Position numbers and translations under genes: made by a program. Shown piece by piece: positions 13,301 through 23,933 of a stretch of DNA of 62,156 nucleotides; positions within the stretch are counted from its first letter, which is position 1; the number at the start of each line of letters is the position of its first letter. Source of the DNA: Calcarisporiella thermophila CBS 279.70 (Eukaryota; Calcarisporiellomycota); assembly GCF_041956535.1 (NCBI RefSeq), contig NW_027192216.1, forward strand, positions 393,073 to 455,228, written 5' to 3'. The notes beneath the pieces were generated by a model. The model worked only from the letters and a program-made list of their open reading frames with translations. It was not told where the DNA came from and did not search any database.

Positions 13301-15264
13301 AAGGAGGACGTTCAACGCTCGCCGGTGGCTACCGAGGACTCGGCATCGACTCTCTTCCAGGAGCCGTTGTCGGTAGAGCTTAAGGCGCCGGAAGACATCA
13401 CCACGCAGTGGTATCGCGACCTGGTGCAAACTTTTGTTAGGGAATATGCGGAGTACCTCGAGACGCTGGGCATGCAGCGCGTCACCCTCAGCGACGCCGA
13501 GACTAGCGCTCCTGACCGAACCGCCTCCAGTCGGGACCTTCTAACCTCACGGTTCGCGGTGACGGAGCATTTCCAGGTGGAGAGCCCGGTGCTCTTCTTG
13601 CTCAAGGCCCTGCGCGGTGGCTCCATCATCCTCGAGATCCGCATACAACGGAACCTCTGCTGCGTCACGCTCTACACCCTCAATCGGCGGTACAGCCGGT
13701 TGTACGTTCCCGGCCCGCTGAGCGACCTCCAAAAGCGCGAGAACCTGCGCCTCTTCACAGCGGAGTGCGGCCGCTTCAAAAACATTGCCCATGTCAACTC
13801 CTTCGTGCACGATTTTCACCTCCGCTTCCTGCAGCGAATCCTCGGCCACCCCACCGCCGTGCCGCCCATCCGAGCCCTCGATGTGCTGCGCGAATTCATG
13901 GCCTATTACCGGTACCCTGCCCGGTACGCCAGAAACCGCGTCGTCACTGACACCTATCCCCTATCCGAAGTGCTCCCCGAGATATTTGCATACATCCTGG
14001 GGAACCCCCAGCGATACGGATTCCGGCCGCTGCTCTATGAGGGTCGAGCGGTGGGGTGCTTCGTGATGTCGGAGTCCCCTGACTTTCATGAGGAGTGTCG
14101 GCCAGGCCCCTACTGCCACACGCTGATCGTGTGTGCAGACGACCCATCTTACTCGCCAACGCACGACGGATTTGGCATCCGCTCCGGACTCAAGATTCGG
14201 TTCTACGTGATGGTGACCTCGCACGACTACACCAACTTGTTGGATCGCGTTGTGAGTACCCCCGCCCGCAGATTGAGGCCTAACGCTTCGGATGACGCTG
14301 TCTCCCATGAACTGATGCAGGAGACGCTGGCGCCAGTCGGCTACACGCTGGGATATGTCGTGGAGAATGCGACTCAACGATTAAAAATGATGATCCGAAC
14401 GGTACGTTCTTTCAGGTGGAAATTCAGTGCCCAGTAGTGAACTCCTCCCCCTTCCCCATCCTCCTCCTTCCCCATTCCCCCATGCTTAACCGTGTGTATT
14501 TTTGGATGAATAGGCTGCCGCTAACTTCCGCCGAGACTCGCTGTGGAGGCGCCTGATATCAGATAATAGCACATCCTATAGTGCGGATGGCTCGTCGATT
14601 TTTGGGGGAGAGACCCAAAGCCATGCCGGTATCTATCTCCTTTCTTACCCATTGTGTCTTTCCCCACACCCTATTGATTCACCCACTATTTCTAGGACAT
14701 GAAGCGTATGGACGGGACGGGCTGAGCAGCAAGGAGTTCCTGATGCTTGCGCGAAAATTCAACGGCCTCCCGCTGAGGGAGCTTGATCCGCAAATCGACC
14801 AGCTCCTGGACCTTCCTCTGGTTTGGAGTGAGGCGTTTGATTTTCTGCAGAACTTCTTCGCCCCATTTACTCGCGTCTTCCTCCAAGACCCCGACGAGCA
14901 TGAGTCTCCGATGCACACCCCGCCGGCCCCCCCAGTTGACTCCACCCCGCGCTACCACTTCCAATCCTCACAAACCTCGTCCACCCCTCATTCTCTCCAT
15001 CCCCACCCCTATTTCCCGCCGGCATCCACTTCGTCTCCTGCACGTGCCTCTCTCCACCGTATCCGGCACCTCGTCATCCTGAATCCCAGCGACAGGGACT
15101 ATTTGTTGCATTTCGTGCTGGATGAGGAGGCGACCAAGCCTGTTAAGGGCTATGCAGTATGCCGCGAACGGCGCCAGAGCCAGCTCGAACGAAAGGAGCT
15201 TGAGCACATCACCAGTGTAGGGGAGACGCTGTGCTACTGGCTCTGGAGGAAAATTTGCTCTTAA
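4377..15264 (+). CDS. SZT2: SZT2 homologue, KICSTOR-type mTORC1 regulator
   Basis: This giant protein is about 3380 residues, close to human SZT2 (3432). In vertebrates SZT2 is the scaffold of KICSTOR, which anchors GATOR1 at the lysosome so that amino-acid loss switches off mTORC1. Proposed exons are 4377-4384, 4470-4593, 4635-4754, 4831-5072, 5148-5220, 5320-10055, 10103-10895, 10959-11182, 11257-14401, 14514-14628 and 14696-15264. All phases agree and the total is divisible by three. From memory of the human protein I can match the N-terminal block (NAKLFTRNQREQWLFKRLF), the vWA-like strand YRIVFLIDVSASL near residue 135, a second vWA block with LVLITDGV and CSVIQVGG, and the block IRQGFHISSVSL to CICDTDEMLKRL. 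Low-complexity Ser/Pro/Gln linkers lie at 10140-10250, 10500-10720 and 12590-12760. The first exon (8 nt) and the donor at 4594 versus 4564 are uncertain. One exon is 4.7 kb long. Confidence 0.88.
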
Positions 15265-15891
15265 TGTATTCCCCCTCCACCTCCCCATCCATTTCACTAG
15301 AATCCAACCCATTGTCTTATTTTTTTTTTCATCTTCCTATTTTACTGTGTTTACCTTGACTTTTTAATTTCCTTGCCATCGTCATATAGCGCTTGAACTG
15401 TTTCTTTTTAATTTTTTCTTTGTTCTTACTCTCCCAGTATTTTTCTTTTTCATGATTTCGCAGCTACTTTATTTTTTTTTTTTCGCCTCAGTTCATTTTT
15501 AATATCAATTGTGCTTTAAATCTCCATTACAAATGCGACTAATTTGGAAATTTCGATAAGACAGCCCGTCTGCAAACATGATAGCCTGCAAAACTTTGGT
15601 TCTAGCCCATGACCAACGGATGGTGGGGATGGAAAAGGGGCTGCTGACAACAAAAATACCGAGGAAAGCAGGTATCGTAATTTGAATAAAAACCCTTTAT
15701 TTGCATTTGCAATTCGATCGTCTTAGATGCTACCAATATTAAGAGGAAAAGAATAGAAATAGAAATAAATAGATGAATAAATAAAAATAAATGGAGGAAT
15801 ATTAATTATATAGGTGCGGGTGTGTGTGAGGGGGGGGGCATGCTTGGGTCTAAATAGCGGGGAGGGGCAATGTTGTGCCGAGAGTCCGAAG
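15265..15891. other. Convergent 3' intergenic region
   Basis: About 630 bp lie between the SZT2 stop and the MFS stop on the opposite strand. The first part is T-rich with runs of nine to eleven T, fitting SZT2 3' processing signals. The second part (15740-15810) is A-rich on the plus strand, as expected for a minus-strand 3' UTR. A G9 run lies at 15830-15838. I see no gene. Confidence 0.6.
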
Positions 15892-17421
15892 TTATTGGGT
15901 TGCTTCCTTTTCGCTCTCCTTGATCGTGTAGGGGGGAAGCTTTTTGTCCTTGTCGTCGGCTGGCTGTGCATCGCCGCGCTCAGCTTCCTCCTGAAGGTCC
16001 TTTCGGTTGACCTTGCCACCAGTGTCCACCATGTCCTCCAGAGAGGTGCCTTTTCCTTCGACCCCGAAGAAATACCACGGGATCGAGATGAGGATGCCCG
16101 CGGCGAAAAAGCAGGACAGGCAAGCCAGGGAGCCGATCACATTCTTGTCGTTGCCACTGCCGCCTTGGAAAATGGCGATCAGGATCTTGGGGGCAACGGC
16201 GCCGCCAACGCGGCCCGCGGCCACCGCAAGGCCAATACCGGTGGAGCGGATGTAGGAGGGGAATACTTCGTTGAAGGAGGTGTAGGCGCAAATCCATGTG
16301 ATGGTGTAGATGACGATGTAGATGGTGTGGGTGATGAGGATAGGGAGCTCACCCCCCGCCTGTGCGGCGGGGTACATGCAGCATGCGGTGACGATGCAGA
16401 GGAGGTAGGAGAGCGGGAGGATCTTTTTGCGGCCGATGAGGTCGACGCCGAACGCGGCGATGATCGCGGCCGGGATCGAGAACAGGTTGCCGATCATGAA
16501 CATGAAGGGCTGCCGCTCGTTCGGGATGCCTGACAGGGGGAACAGCGCGAGCGACATGAAATTCAGCACGCCGTAGTCGCCAAAGGCCTGGGAGAGGTTG
16601 AGGGTCATGGCGAACGCGACGCGGAAGGGGTACTTGGTGAAGCAGTCGAGGATCATCCGGAACCAGGAGATCTTGGGGTGCGGCTTGTACTCCACGGACT
16701 CGGCCACGAGGGACTTGTTGTCGGGTTGCCCGGCCAGGCGCTCGATCTCACCCACCACCCTCTCCGCCTCCTCGAAGCGCCCCTGCACCAGCAACCAGCG
16801 CGGCGACTCGGGGAGCGCGAGCCGGAACCACAGGACAAACAGGGCGCCGACCGCGCCCACCCCGAACCCAATGCGCCAACCCAGCCAGGTCTCGAGGTGG
16901 TTGACCAGGGGGATCTCGATCGCGTTCGAGAGCACGGCTCCGACTCCCCACCAGCCCAGGACCAGGGCGTTGACCTTACCGCGGTGGCGCGCCGGCACCA
17001 GTTCTCCGATGGTGGCGTTGACGGCGGTGTACTCGGCCCCCACGCCGATGGCGGTGAAGAATCGGAAGGCAAGGAAGAAGGCAAAGTTGGGGGAGAAGGC
17101 CGTGATGAGGGTCATGGCGGAATACCACACCAGGGTGGTGAGGAAGGAGATCTTGCGGCCGAAGCGGTCCGACACGTAGCCGAAGCCCATGGCGCCTATC
17201 AGCGCCCCCATCAGCCAGACGGTGGTGATGTTGGTGGCCTCGAGAGCCGAGACCTGGAAATAGTGCTTAAGCAACGACATCACGCCCGACACGATGGTCA
17301 CCTCGAAGGCGTCCAGGCACCAGCCGATACTGAGCACCAGCGTGATCTTGGTGTGCCATCCCGACCATTGCAGGTTGTCGAGGCGCTTGGTGACGTTTGT
17401 ATACCTTGCTTCCGACTCCAT
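15892..17421 (-). CDS. Major facilitator superfamily transporter
   Basis: A single-exon gene encoding 509 residues from ATG at 17421; the frame stays open upstream but has no earlier ATG. The protein has about 12 hydrophobic segments in two halves. Family marks visible in order are the loop 2-3 motif GYVSDRFGRK, an acidic residue in the first segment (GWCLDAFEVT), ARHRGKVNALVLGWW after segment 4, the sugar-porter-like PESPRWLL before the central loop, and a second-half DLIGRKKILP. The C-terminal tail is charged and cytoplasmic. This fits proton-coupled uptake of a small organic solute such as a sugar or organic acid; the substrate cannot be read from sequence. The overall look resembles bacterial metabolite:proton symporters as well as fungal sugar porters. 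The gene is intronless and GC-rich, but flanking host genes (3' SZT2, PKA) are also GC-rich, so transfer is not shown. Confidence 0.93.
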   Translation of the reverse strand: MESEARYTNVTKRLDNLQWSGWHTKITLVLSIGWCLDAFEVTIVSGVMSLLKHYFQVSALEATNITTVWLMGALIGAMGFGYVSDRFGRKISFLTTLVWYSAMTLITAFSPNFAFFLAFRFFTAIGVGAEYTAVNATIGELVPARHRGKVNALVLGWWGVGAVLSNAIEIPLVNHLETWLGWRIGFGVGAVGALFVLWFRLALPESPRWLLVQGRFEEAERVVGEIERLAGQPDNKSLVAESVEYKPHPKISWFRMILDCFTKYPFRVAFAMTLNLSQAFGDYGVLNFMSLALFPLSGIPNERQPFMFMIGNLFSIPAAIIAAFGVDLIGRKKILPLSYLLCIVTACCMYPAAQAGGELPILITHTIYIVIYTITWICAYTSFNEVFPSYIRSTGIGLAVAAGRVGGAVAPKILIAIFQGGSGNDKNVIGSLACLSCFFAAGILISIPWYFFGVEGKGTSLEDMVDTGGKVNRKDLQEEAERGDAQPADDKDKKLPPYTIKESEKEATQ

Positions 17422-17613
17422 TGACGCGAAACTCTTGAGAATAAGGGGGACCTTGGAGAGGCGGCGGGAAGAGGGGCGGGCGAAAAGAGCAGAAAAATAA
17501 AATTCCGAGCCTTGCAAAGAGCAGCCCGGCCTTCTCCCCCCGCCTATTTAAGGGTATTAAAGAATCCCCAAAATAGTGATCGGAGGGAAAATTAGAGTTG
17601 TCCTTGTAGGGGA

Positions 17614-17636
17614 ATAGGGTAGGCGGGCTACCCTAT
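17614..17636. repeat. Perfect 9-bp hairpin upstream of the MFS gene
   Basis: ATAGGGTAG, the loop GCGGG and CTACCCTAT form a perfect 9-bp stem with a 5-nt loop. It sits about 195 bp upstream of the MFS start codon, so it could be a dyad binding site for a dimeric regulator or a leader hairpin. A second small dyad, CCAACC/GGTTGG, follows about 90 bp farther on. Confidence 0.5.
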
Positions 17637-20492
17637 AAGCTTCCCTTCTCAGAGCGACGTGAATCCTCATGGATACACTTGGGCAACGCTCCGATTAAGT
17701 TTATGATTCCCTCTTCTCTAGATCCAACCGCTAGAAGGTTGGTGGGCAGGCACATTGAAGTACTAGGGAGACCGTGCGGCCACGGGCCATGCTGATTGGG
17801 CGGGCCTCCCTACCATACTGAATAGTTCAAATTGCAAGTCTTGTTTAAAGTCAGAGTTCTCCGGGCTGATGACGGTCCGTCCTAGGGCCGGCGGATTTAG
17901 CACTGGATTTGCCATTTGGAGCATAGGGGAGAGTCGAGTCTGACCAGAATGCTATTTTTGTTTTTCCCATCTCTCATCTCCGGGCCCTCTGACCGCACGT
18001 GCACACCACGTTCATATTGCTGCGTCGGGGGTCAAGACACCTTCCCTAGCGGCCCTGATACTCCTACCTCCCTTTAGTTGCTGTTTTCATGGGATAAGGT
18101 AGAGATTGGCTGCCGCGTGAAGAATGCCGTCGCCAGGGGGTCATAGTGGATGCCGAGAGCATGCGAACGAGGAAGGCCGCCAGAGAGACGAAGTGGGAAA
18201 CGAGGCGCGTATTCTTGCGAGACGCCTCTTATCGCCTCTATCCTGCATGGAATATTGGTTGTCTGGCTCGGAACGGGCGAACTGACCGTGACTGGGCCTT
18301 TCCGAGTGCACCCCAATTAGAGAGGAACACACCTCCACGAGTCCCGCCAACTCGTGGGAGGTCTCCTCGGTCTGGGTAGATTTTTCCCGATAATCCCTCC
18401 CTACGCAGCTATCCTCCTACTGCTTCTGGCGGATTTCCGTGATCAATGCCACGGCAGGCTACGCAGGAACCTTCTCTTAGTGTTTGCGGCCATCTCCCAC
18501 ATTCTCCCGTCTACCGCCGCACTTGTCCTTGTGTAGAGGTTACACACTGGTCAACCCAGTGTTCCGTCCTCTCCGGGCATGTTCAGAGCTTTCAACCCAA
18601 TGTGCAAGCAAGAGTTGCAGGGGCTCACGCTCGCATAGCCCGTTTTGACAGCGCCCCTTCCCATCTCGACACACAAATGCGACTACAGTCCGAGCTTTGG
18701 CACCCGTGGTTGAACCAATCACCCTCCCCCACCTAAAAAGGTAGCGTCTCTTCTCGGTTATATGGGATTACCGGTGGGATAGAAGGTGGCCTATATAAGT
18801 GCTCTACGATAGCAGCCCTTAATTGCGAAGCCGTTGGGAGCCAAACGATGCCTCGATACCATGCCTCACACGATATCAAATCATGCTATTTTCCTCCTGC
18901 CATCCTATGAGCATTCACTCCAATCCTAATTTATTTTATTCCGCTGGTGCATTTTGTTCGAGTCCAAAGTCATCAACCCTACAAAGAGCATGCATGGGGG
19001 AAACATATAAAAAAATGTAGAAAACGTGGAAAATCCGAAATTGACTTTTTTAATTTCTCTGGTTTATTCATAATTTCAATGCTCCTTGTCCATATAAAAC
19101 ATAGTAAAAGTATAGAAAGATGGTTAGAAAAGTTCCAGAATCTCCATGTTTTCTCTATTTTCCCCGTGCATGCACCTTTGTAGGGCAATAAAGACCCAAG
19201 ATGGATATCTATAAGCGACCTATCTACCGCTACGAAGCCGTCAGAAGCCTATTTTGGGATGAGGTCTTCTCGAAGGATTTCTCTAAAAATGATTGGTCAG
19301 AGGCACCATTTGTGATTATTTACAAAGCGTGCTTGAAGAGATCTTTCCTATGGACTGGGTTTTTTTTTATACACGTCATGCTCCTCTTATATTAATCCAG
19401 CCACGATTGCCTTATACTTTAACTCCATAAATTGATGATTTATGAGGTTTTATCGCCCAAATTCAGCGCGAATTCTTATTAGGGGTTCCAGCGGGGAAGC
19501 GAAGTGAGACTTGGGTGGATACACATGAATAACCTCGAATATCCGGAATAGAATTCCGTGTTTCGCGTTTTCAGCATCACCGAAGGAAGAACACTAAAGA
19601 GAAAGACAAAGCCGATAATAGTAGCTAGATTTACACGGCCCTGGCATCTTTATTCCATTAAGTTTTCAAATCATAAAATGCTTTCACAGGATAAAAAGTC
19701 ATATGACAGTAAAAAAAATCCCTCATTATGCTTAGACGGATACGGCTTTGCATCTCTGATGGGGTCCTTTTAGGACGGCCACCGCCTCCGTCTATCCAGA
19801 TATTTCATCACCTCAGAAGGCCTGCCGTATGGGGCAGTCCCTCGAGCGAGAGCTTCGTTAAATCCAGAAGAGGAGGGGGGGGGGCATAATATGGGCGCGA
19901 GATCGTGCACATCCGAAGAAGGAGCAAATCGGATGTAGGGTCGAAACCTGTCCATGCTTGTGTCATTTCTCTTCAAAGGCAAATAAGTTTTACCACGCTT
20001 CCACGTATTTAGGGTGTGCGGCGTCCAACCAAGCAATTACGATAGACAGCGAAACGAAAGTTCATAGGCCGAGGAGAAGGGTTGACGCGCTCAAGAAGGA
20101 AGGGGACACTGTACTCATTGAGGCACGGCGCGTAAATTGCCCTCTCCTCTGGGAACGGTGACATAATCCTTAGGAGCAATAAAGGAACGGCGCACGCGAT
20201 TCATTAAGTTTGTGCAAGAAGTGAGTCGAATGCAACATGGTAATGCGAGATCCAGAGTTTCCTGGGGATATGAGTGGCTATAGGAATTAGCCTTCAATAA
20301 GGATGAGATTGGGACCCTTTGGGATCCTTTCCTGAACCCTTCTTCGTAGAAATTCACTTTAAGCTTCAACGTGGCCACTTTACACGGCCGTGAACGATTG
20401 GGTTGAGGTCTTCGGAACCCGAAAATTGGCGGAGTATCTCGGCAGTTCTCTATTTCACACATAGGAGGACAAGATTGGAGCGAGGAAAGATG

Positions 20493-20546
20493 AAGCAGTA
20501 GCAGCAGAAGCAGGACCAGCAGCGGCAGCAGCAGCAGCAGTAGCAA
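20493..20546. repeat. CAG/GCA trinucleotide microsatellite
   Basis: An imperfect run of GCA/CAG triplets (agcagcagaagcaggaccag then gcagcagcagcagcagtagc) lies inside the gene-poor stretch. On the minus strand one frame reads Leu repeats, but that open frame has no other support, so I treat this as a simple repeat. Confidence 0.85.
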
Positions 20547-21674
20547 CCGCCTCCCAATTCAGATTGGTAAGCAACGCGGCCGGCTCGGTGATGCCCGGTC
20601 AGGGCTGGGCCACGGTTTCCCGCTTGGGATCCTGCGCGCACCTGCTCGTACCTCAAGTTCGACTGCTGTAGAAGGGGCACCGACATTGCCATTCTCCCTC
20701 ATATAACAAGGGCCCTAGGAGGGAGCATGACAAGGCCACGGGCATGAAACTCAGCAGTCGGCAATACATTCTCGAGGGGGGGGGGGACTCTGGCGTGGGA
20801 ATCAGCCCACTATAGGAGCTCCACCGCCCGTGGGCGATATTGCTTAACGCAACTTGGGAAGACTTTAAGCCGTAGGGCCATTAGCACTCTTGGTGGCTGG
20901 GGCCAAGGAGAATCAAAGGCATGCCCGGTGCTTAGAGTTAATGGATAGCACAAGGAGAAGGTTGAATGAAGGAGATCAGAAAGCCGGTCCCCCACGGATT
21001 TGGCAGGAGGCGAGGGAGGAGGGGAAAATGCTTGTAACCACGGCCGTGAGCCGGATTGGGAATAAGCGGGTGCTCCGGCTCACTCGGGCATTTTGCCCAG
21101 TTTGTCAGATTGGAGGCTCCGTGACTGGGCAATTCGAGGTGCCAGGCTCGCAGTTTTCCTTGTTTGAGTCATGGACGCGGAAACTCCAGGAAGTCCGAGG
21201 AGATTAGATCTGGAGGCGCTTCCCTATCTTGTCAAGGTGCTCCCGGCGCACGCCCGGCGGCCGCGCTCAGCCGCGGCCTGGGCTGCACGCGAGGGGCGGG
21301 CGGCAGGGGGAATTTCAAGTAGCGTGTCGCAACGGTCAGAGAATCAAAGGCCGTTGCTGATGGGCTCCGATCCTGGCCAACTCCGAGCGGTGGTGAATGT
21401 TAGAGGAATGCTCTGTGCTCCTCCACCCCAAAATTTTTTTTCCCAGTTTCTCTCGGGGGGAGTTGCACAAATTGAAACTCCATCCGGCCTCCTGCTCCTA
21501 ACACGGGCTTTCCCTCTTCTGTGAAGCGATCACGGATCTCAATAGCTCAGCGCTGCTCCATCCCTCTGCCCTGCTCGGCCTCCCGCTCTCATCCCATCCG
21601 ACTCAAGCCCGCCTCCCCCCCCCCCCCCCGCGCGATACCCACGCATTCCTCCCGCCTCATCCCCATCCGCAAGA

Positions 21675-23164
21675 ATGCTTGACACGCTGCACTCCGCATC
21701 CCATCCTCTCGTCAATGTGAATGTCCGAAGCTACTACGCAGTCCCCCCCGCATCCAAAATGCCGCTCACTGCAGACGCAATCGCTGAGGAGGATTCCCCT
21801 TCCACCACCTCCGCACCGGCATCCAATCCCGACGACGCAAATCAGCACCAGCAGCAGCTGCTGCTGCAGGATGCCGCAAGAATCAAGGCGCTGCGGAGAC
21901 GCACGGCGCCATCCTCGCTCTCCCACTCCGCCGTAACCGCTCAGATGCTAAGAGGGCCATGCTTCATCTACAGGCCCAGCTTCGGCTTGAAGGATTTCTC
22001 GCTGCTGGAGACCCTAGGTAGCGTTCGAATCTCCCCGCCGACTGGCATCGGCATCGTTGCATGCGTGAGCTGATCACTGTTCTGTTTTTCTCTTTTTATC
22101 CTCCATCTTAAAGGAACGGGCACATTCGGTCGTGTCTATCTGGCCAAATTCAAACGCAATGGCTCCTACTATGCCATGAAGGTGTTGAAGAAGGCAGAGC
22201 TAGTCCGATTGAAACAGATCGAGCACATTAACTCGGAGCGCCATATCCTGAGCCGGCTGAACTTTCCGTTTATCGTGAATCTGTGAGTGCTGCTCCTTTG
22301 TCCATCTTGCATCGCGCACTAACCCGCCGCCTTGGCCCACAGCTTCTGCACTTTCCAGGACACGCAGTATCTCTACATGCTGCTAGAGTACGTGCCCGGA
22401 GGCGAACTCTTCTCCCATCTCCGGCGCGCTGGGCGCTTTTCTCCAGACACCGCTCGCTTCTACGCCGCGGAAATCGTGCTGGCCATCGAGCATCTTCACG
22501 CACAGAACGTGATCTACCGTGACCTGAAGCCGGAGAACCTGCTGCTCGACCCCCGCGGGCACATCCGGATCACCGACTTCGGCTTCGCCAAGCACGTGGA
22601 GGACCGGACATGGACCTTGTGCGGCACGCCCGAATACCTGGCCCCCGAAATCATCAACAGCTCTGGGCACGGAAAGGCGGTCGACTGGTAAGGGCTCTCC
22701 CCCCCACGCGGCTCATGGCCGAGAGCGTCACTGACCCCTCTTTACCTCGCCTCCATAGGTGGGCCCTTGGCATCCTTATCTTCGAGATGCTGGCCGGCTA
22801 TCCCCCCTTCTACGACGACAATCCGTTCAAAATCTACGAGCGCATCCTCGCCGGCCGCATCCACTTCCCCCCCTACATCGACCCCGTGGCCAAAGACCTG
22901 ATCAAGCGCCTGCTCACCGCCGATCGGACACGGCGCTTGGGCAATCTCCGAGGGGGGGCCGACGACATCAAGCGGCATAAATGGTTCCGCGGGGTGGACT
23001 GGCAGGGCCTGTTGTGCAAAACGGTGCCGGCGCCTATCGTCCCGACCGTCATGCACTCGGGCGATACTAGCAATTTCGAAAAGTATCCCGAGGTGGAGCT
23101 GGAGGACGAAATGGGCCGGATGGACGGCGAGGATCCTTACCGGTGCTACTTTGAAAGCTTTTGA
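21675..23164 (+). CDS. cAMP-dependent protein kinase catalytic subunit
   Basis: A 420-residue AGC kinase in four exons, 21675-22017, 22114-22282, 22343-22687 and 22759-23164; phases agree at all three introns. The N-terminal 110 residues are a low-complexity extension with a Gln-rich run, common in fungal PKA. Kinase motifs in order are the glycine loop [13 protein letters not shown], the ATP-binding Lys in [25 protein letters not shown], the activation loop [16 protein letters not shown] with its phosphorylatable Thr, and [19 protein letters not shown]. The protein ends in FESF, the hydrophobic FxxF motif that closes PKA catalytic subunits. It would act in the nucleus and cytosol as effector of cAMP, restrained by a regulatory subunit not in this window. 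The promoter side is a C-rich pyrimidine tract. Its 3' end converges on PCID2. Confidence 0.95.
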
Positions 23165-23933
23165 TACAGCCAGCGACCCGTCTTCGCGCTGCTGTTCCCC
23201 CCCCTCCCCTCCCCACTTCACCCTCGCCCCATATGCCTTTGCCTCTTTCCTCTTCTATCAAATTATCTATCTATATAAATATATATATATACATATTTTC
23301 TTTTATGTTCATTACTTTATTTTGTAATGTGTAGGGAGTGGATCTTCTCTACTTTGTTGAATATCGCCTTGTCATCTCTGTTTCTTTGCCCTTCTATCAT
23401 ACTGCTATGTTATTTCTTTCTCTTTTTCTCTTTCTTTCTTTCTTCCTTACTTCCACTTTAGTGTGTGTTTTCGAGTGCTTGTGTACAATTAATTATTCAA
23501 TGAACTGGGAAATATTTCTGATCCTCTACCCACTCTCTCGCGTCGCGAATCAAGAGCTCTCTCGATCTCCCCCTCCCCCCCCCATTGGGCGAGGCAGAGG
23601 AATCGTGTCATGCTCGATTTTCGAAGGAGAGACGGGTTTCACCGTCAATTCTTGCCCTCGAATCTGCATGAAGCAGGTTCCATGTCGGAAGAGGAAAAAA
23701 CAACCCCCTCTCCCTCGACAAATCTTGTCTTGATGCCAACCGGTTAGAGTTCTCATCAACGTGTCACCATCTTTCGGCATATTCTTGTCAGCTGAAAATG
23801 AAAAACATGCATTGCATTTAAACACAAGGAAGAAGCGAATGAAATAGAGAGAAGGCGTCTTTATCAATGGGACATCAATCTATACAAGGTTTTAGTTTCG
23901 CTGGCCATCTGGCCATGGATTGCGGCGCAGCAC
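23165..23933. other. Convergent 3' intergenic region, PKA / PCID2
   Basis: About 770 bp between two convergent stops. It holds T-rich and pyrimidine tracts, an AT-dinucleotide stretch near 23265-23300 and a C9 run near 23575-23583. A plus-strand open frame at 23338-23733 is a pyrimidine-tract artefact (Phe/Leu/Ser-rich, no motif). I see no gene. Confidence 0.5.

Larger units (their letters stand above)
17422..21674. other. Gene-poor stretch of 4.25 kb
   Basis: This is by far the longest stretch with no recognisable gene in an otherwise compact window. Open frames here are short and overlap on both strands without family motifs. It holds a small hairpin (17614-17636), a CAG-type repeat (20493-20546), G10 at 19875-19884, G11 at 20776-20786 and C15 at 21615-21629. 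The last 130 bp are pyrimidine-rich and lead directly into the PKA start, so they are probably its promoter and leader. I see no transposase, reverse transcriptase or terminal repeats. Confidence 0.6.

Noticed and set aside
16653-17179. Long open frames overlapping the MFS gene on both strands
   Set aside because: They are Arg/Pro/Ser-rich shadows caused by high GC and lack any family motif; the MFS frame has clear transporter motifs.
20115-20546. Poly-Leu open frame in the gene-poor stretch
   Set aside because: It is the reverse reading of the CAG repeat followed by unremarkable sequence; no motif or splice support.
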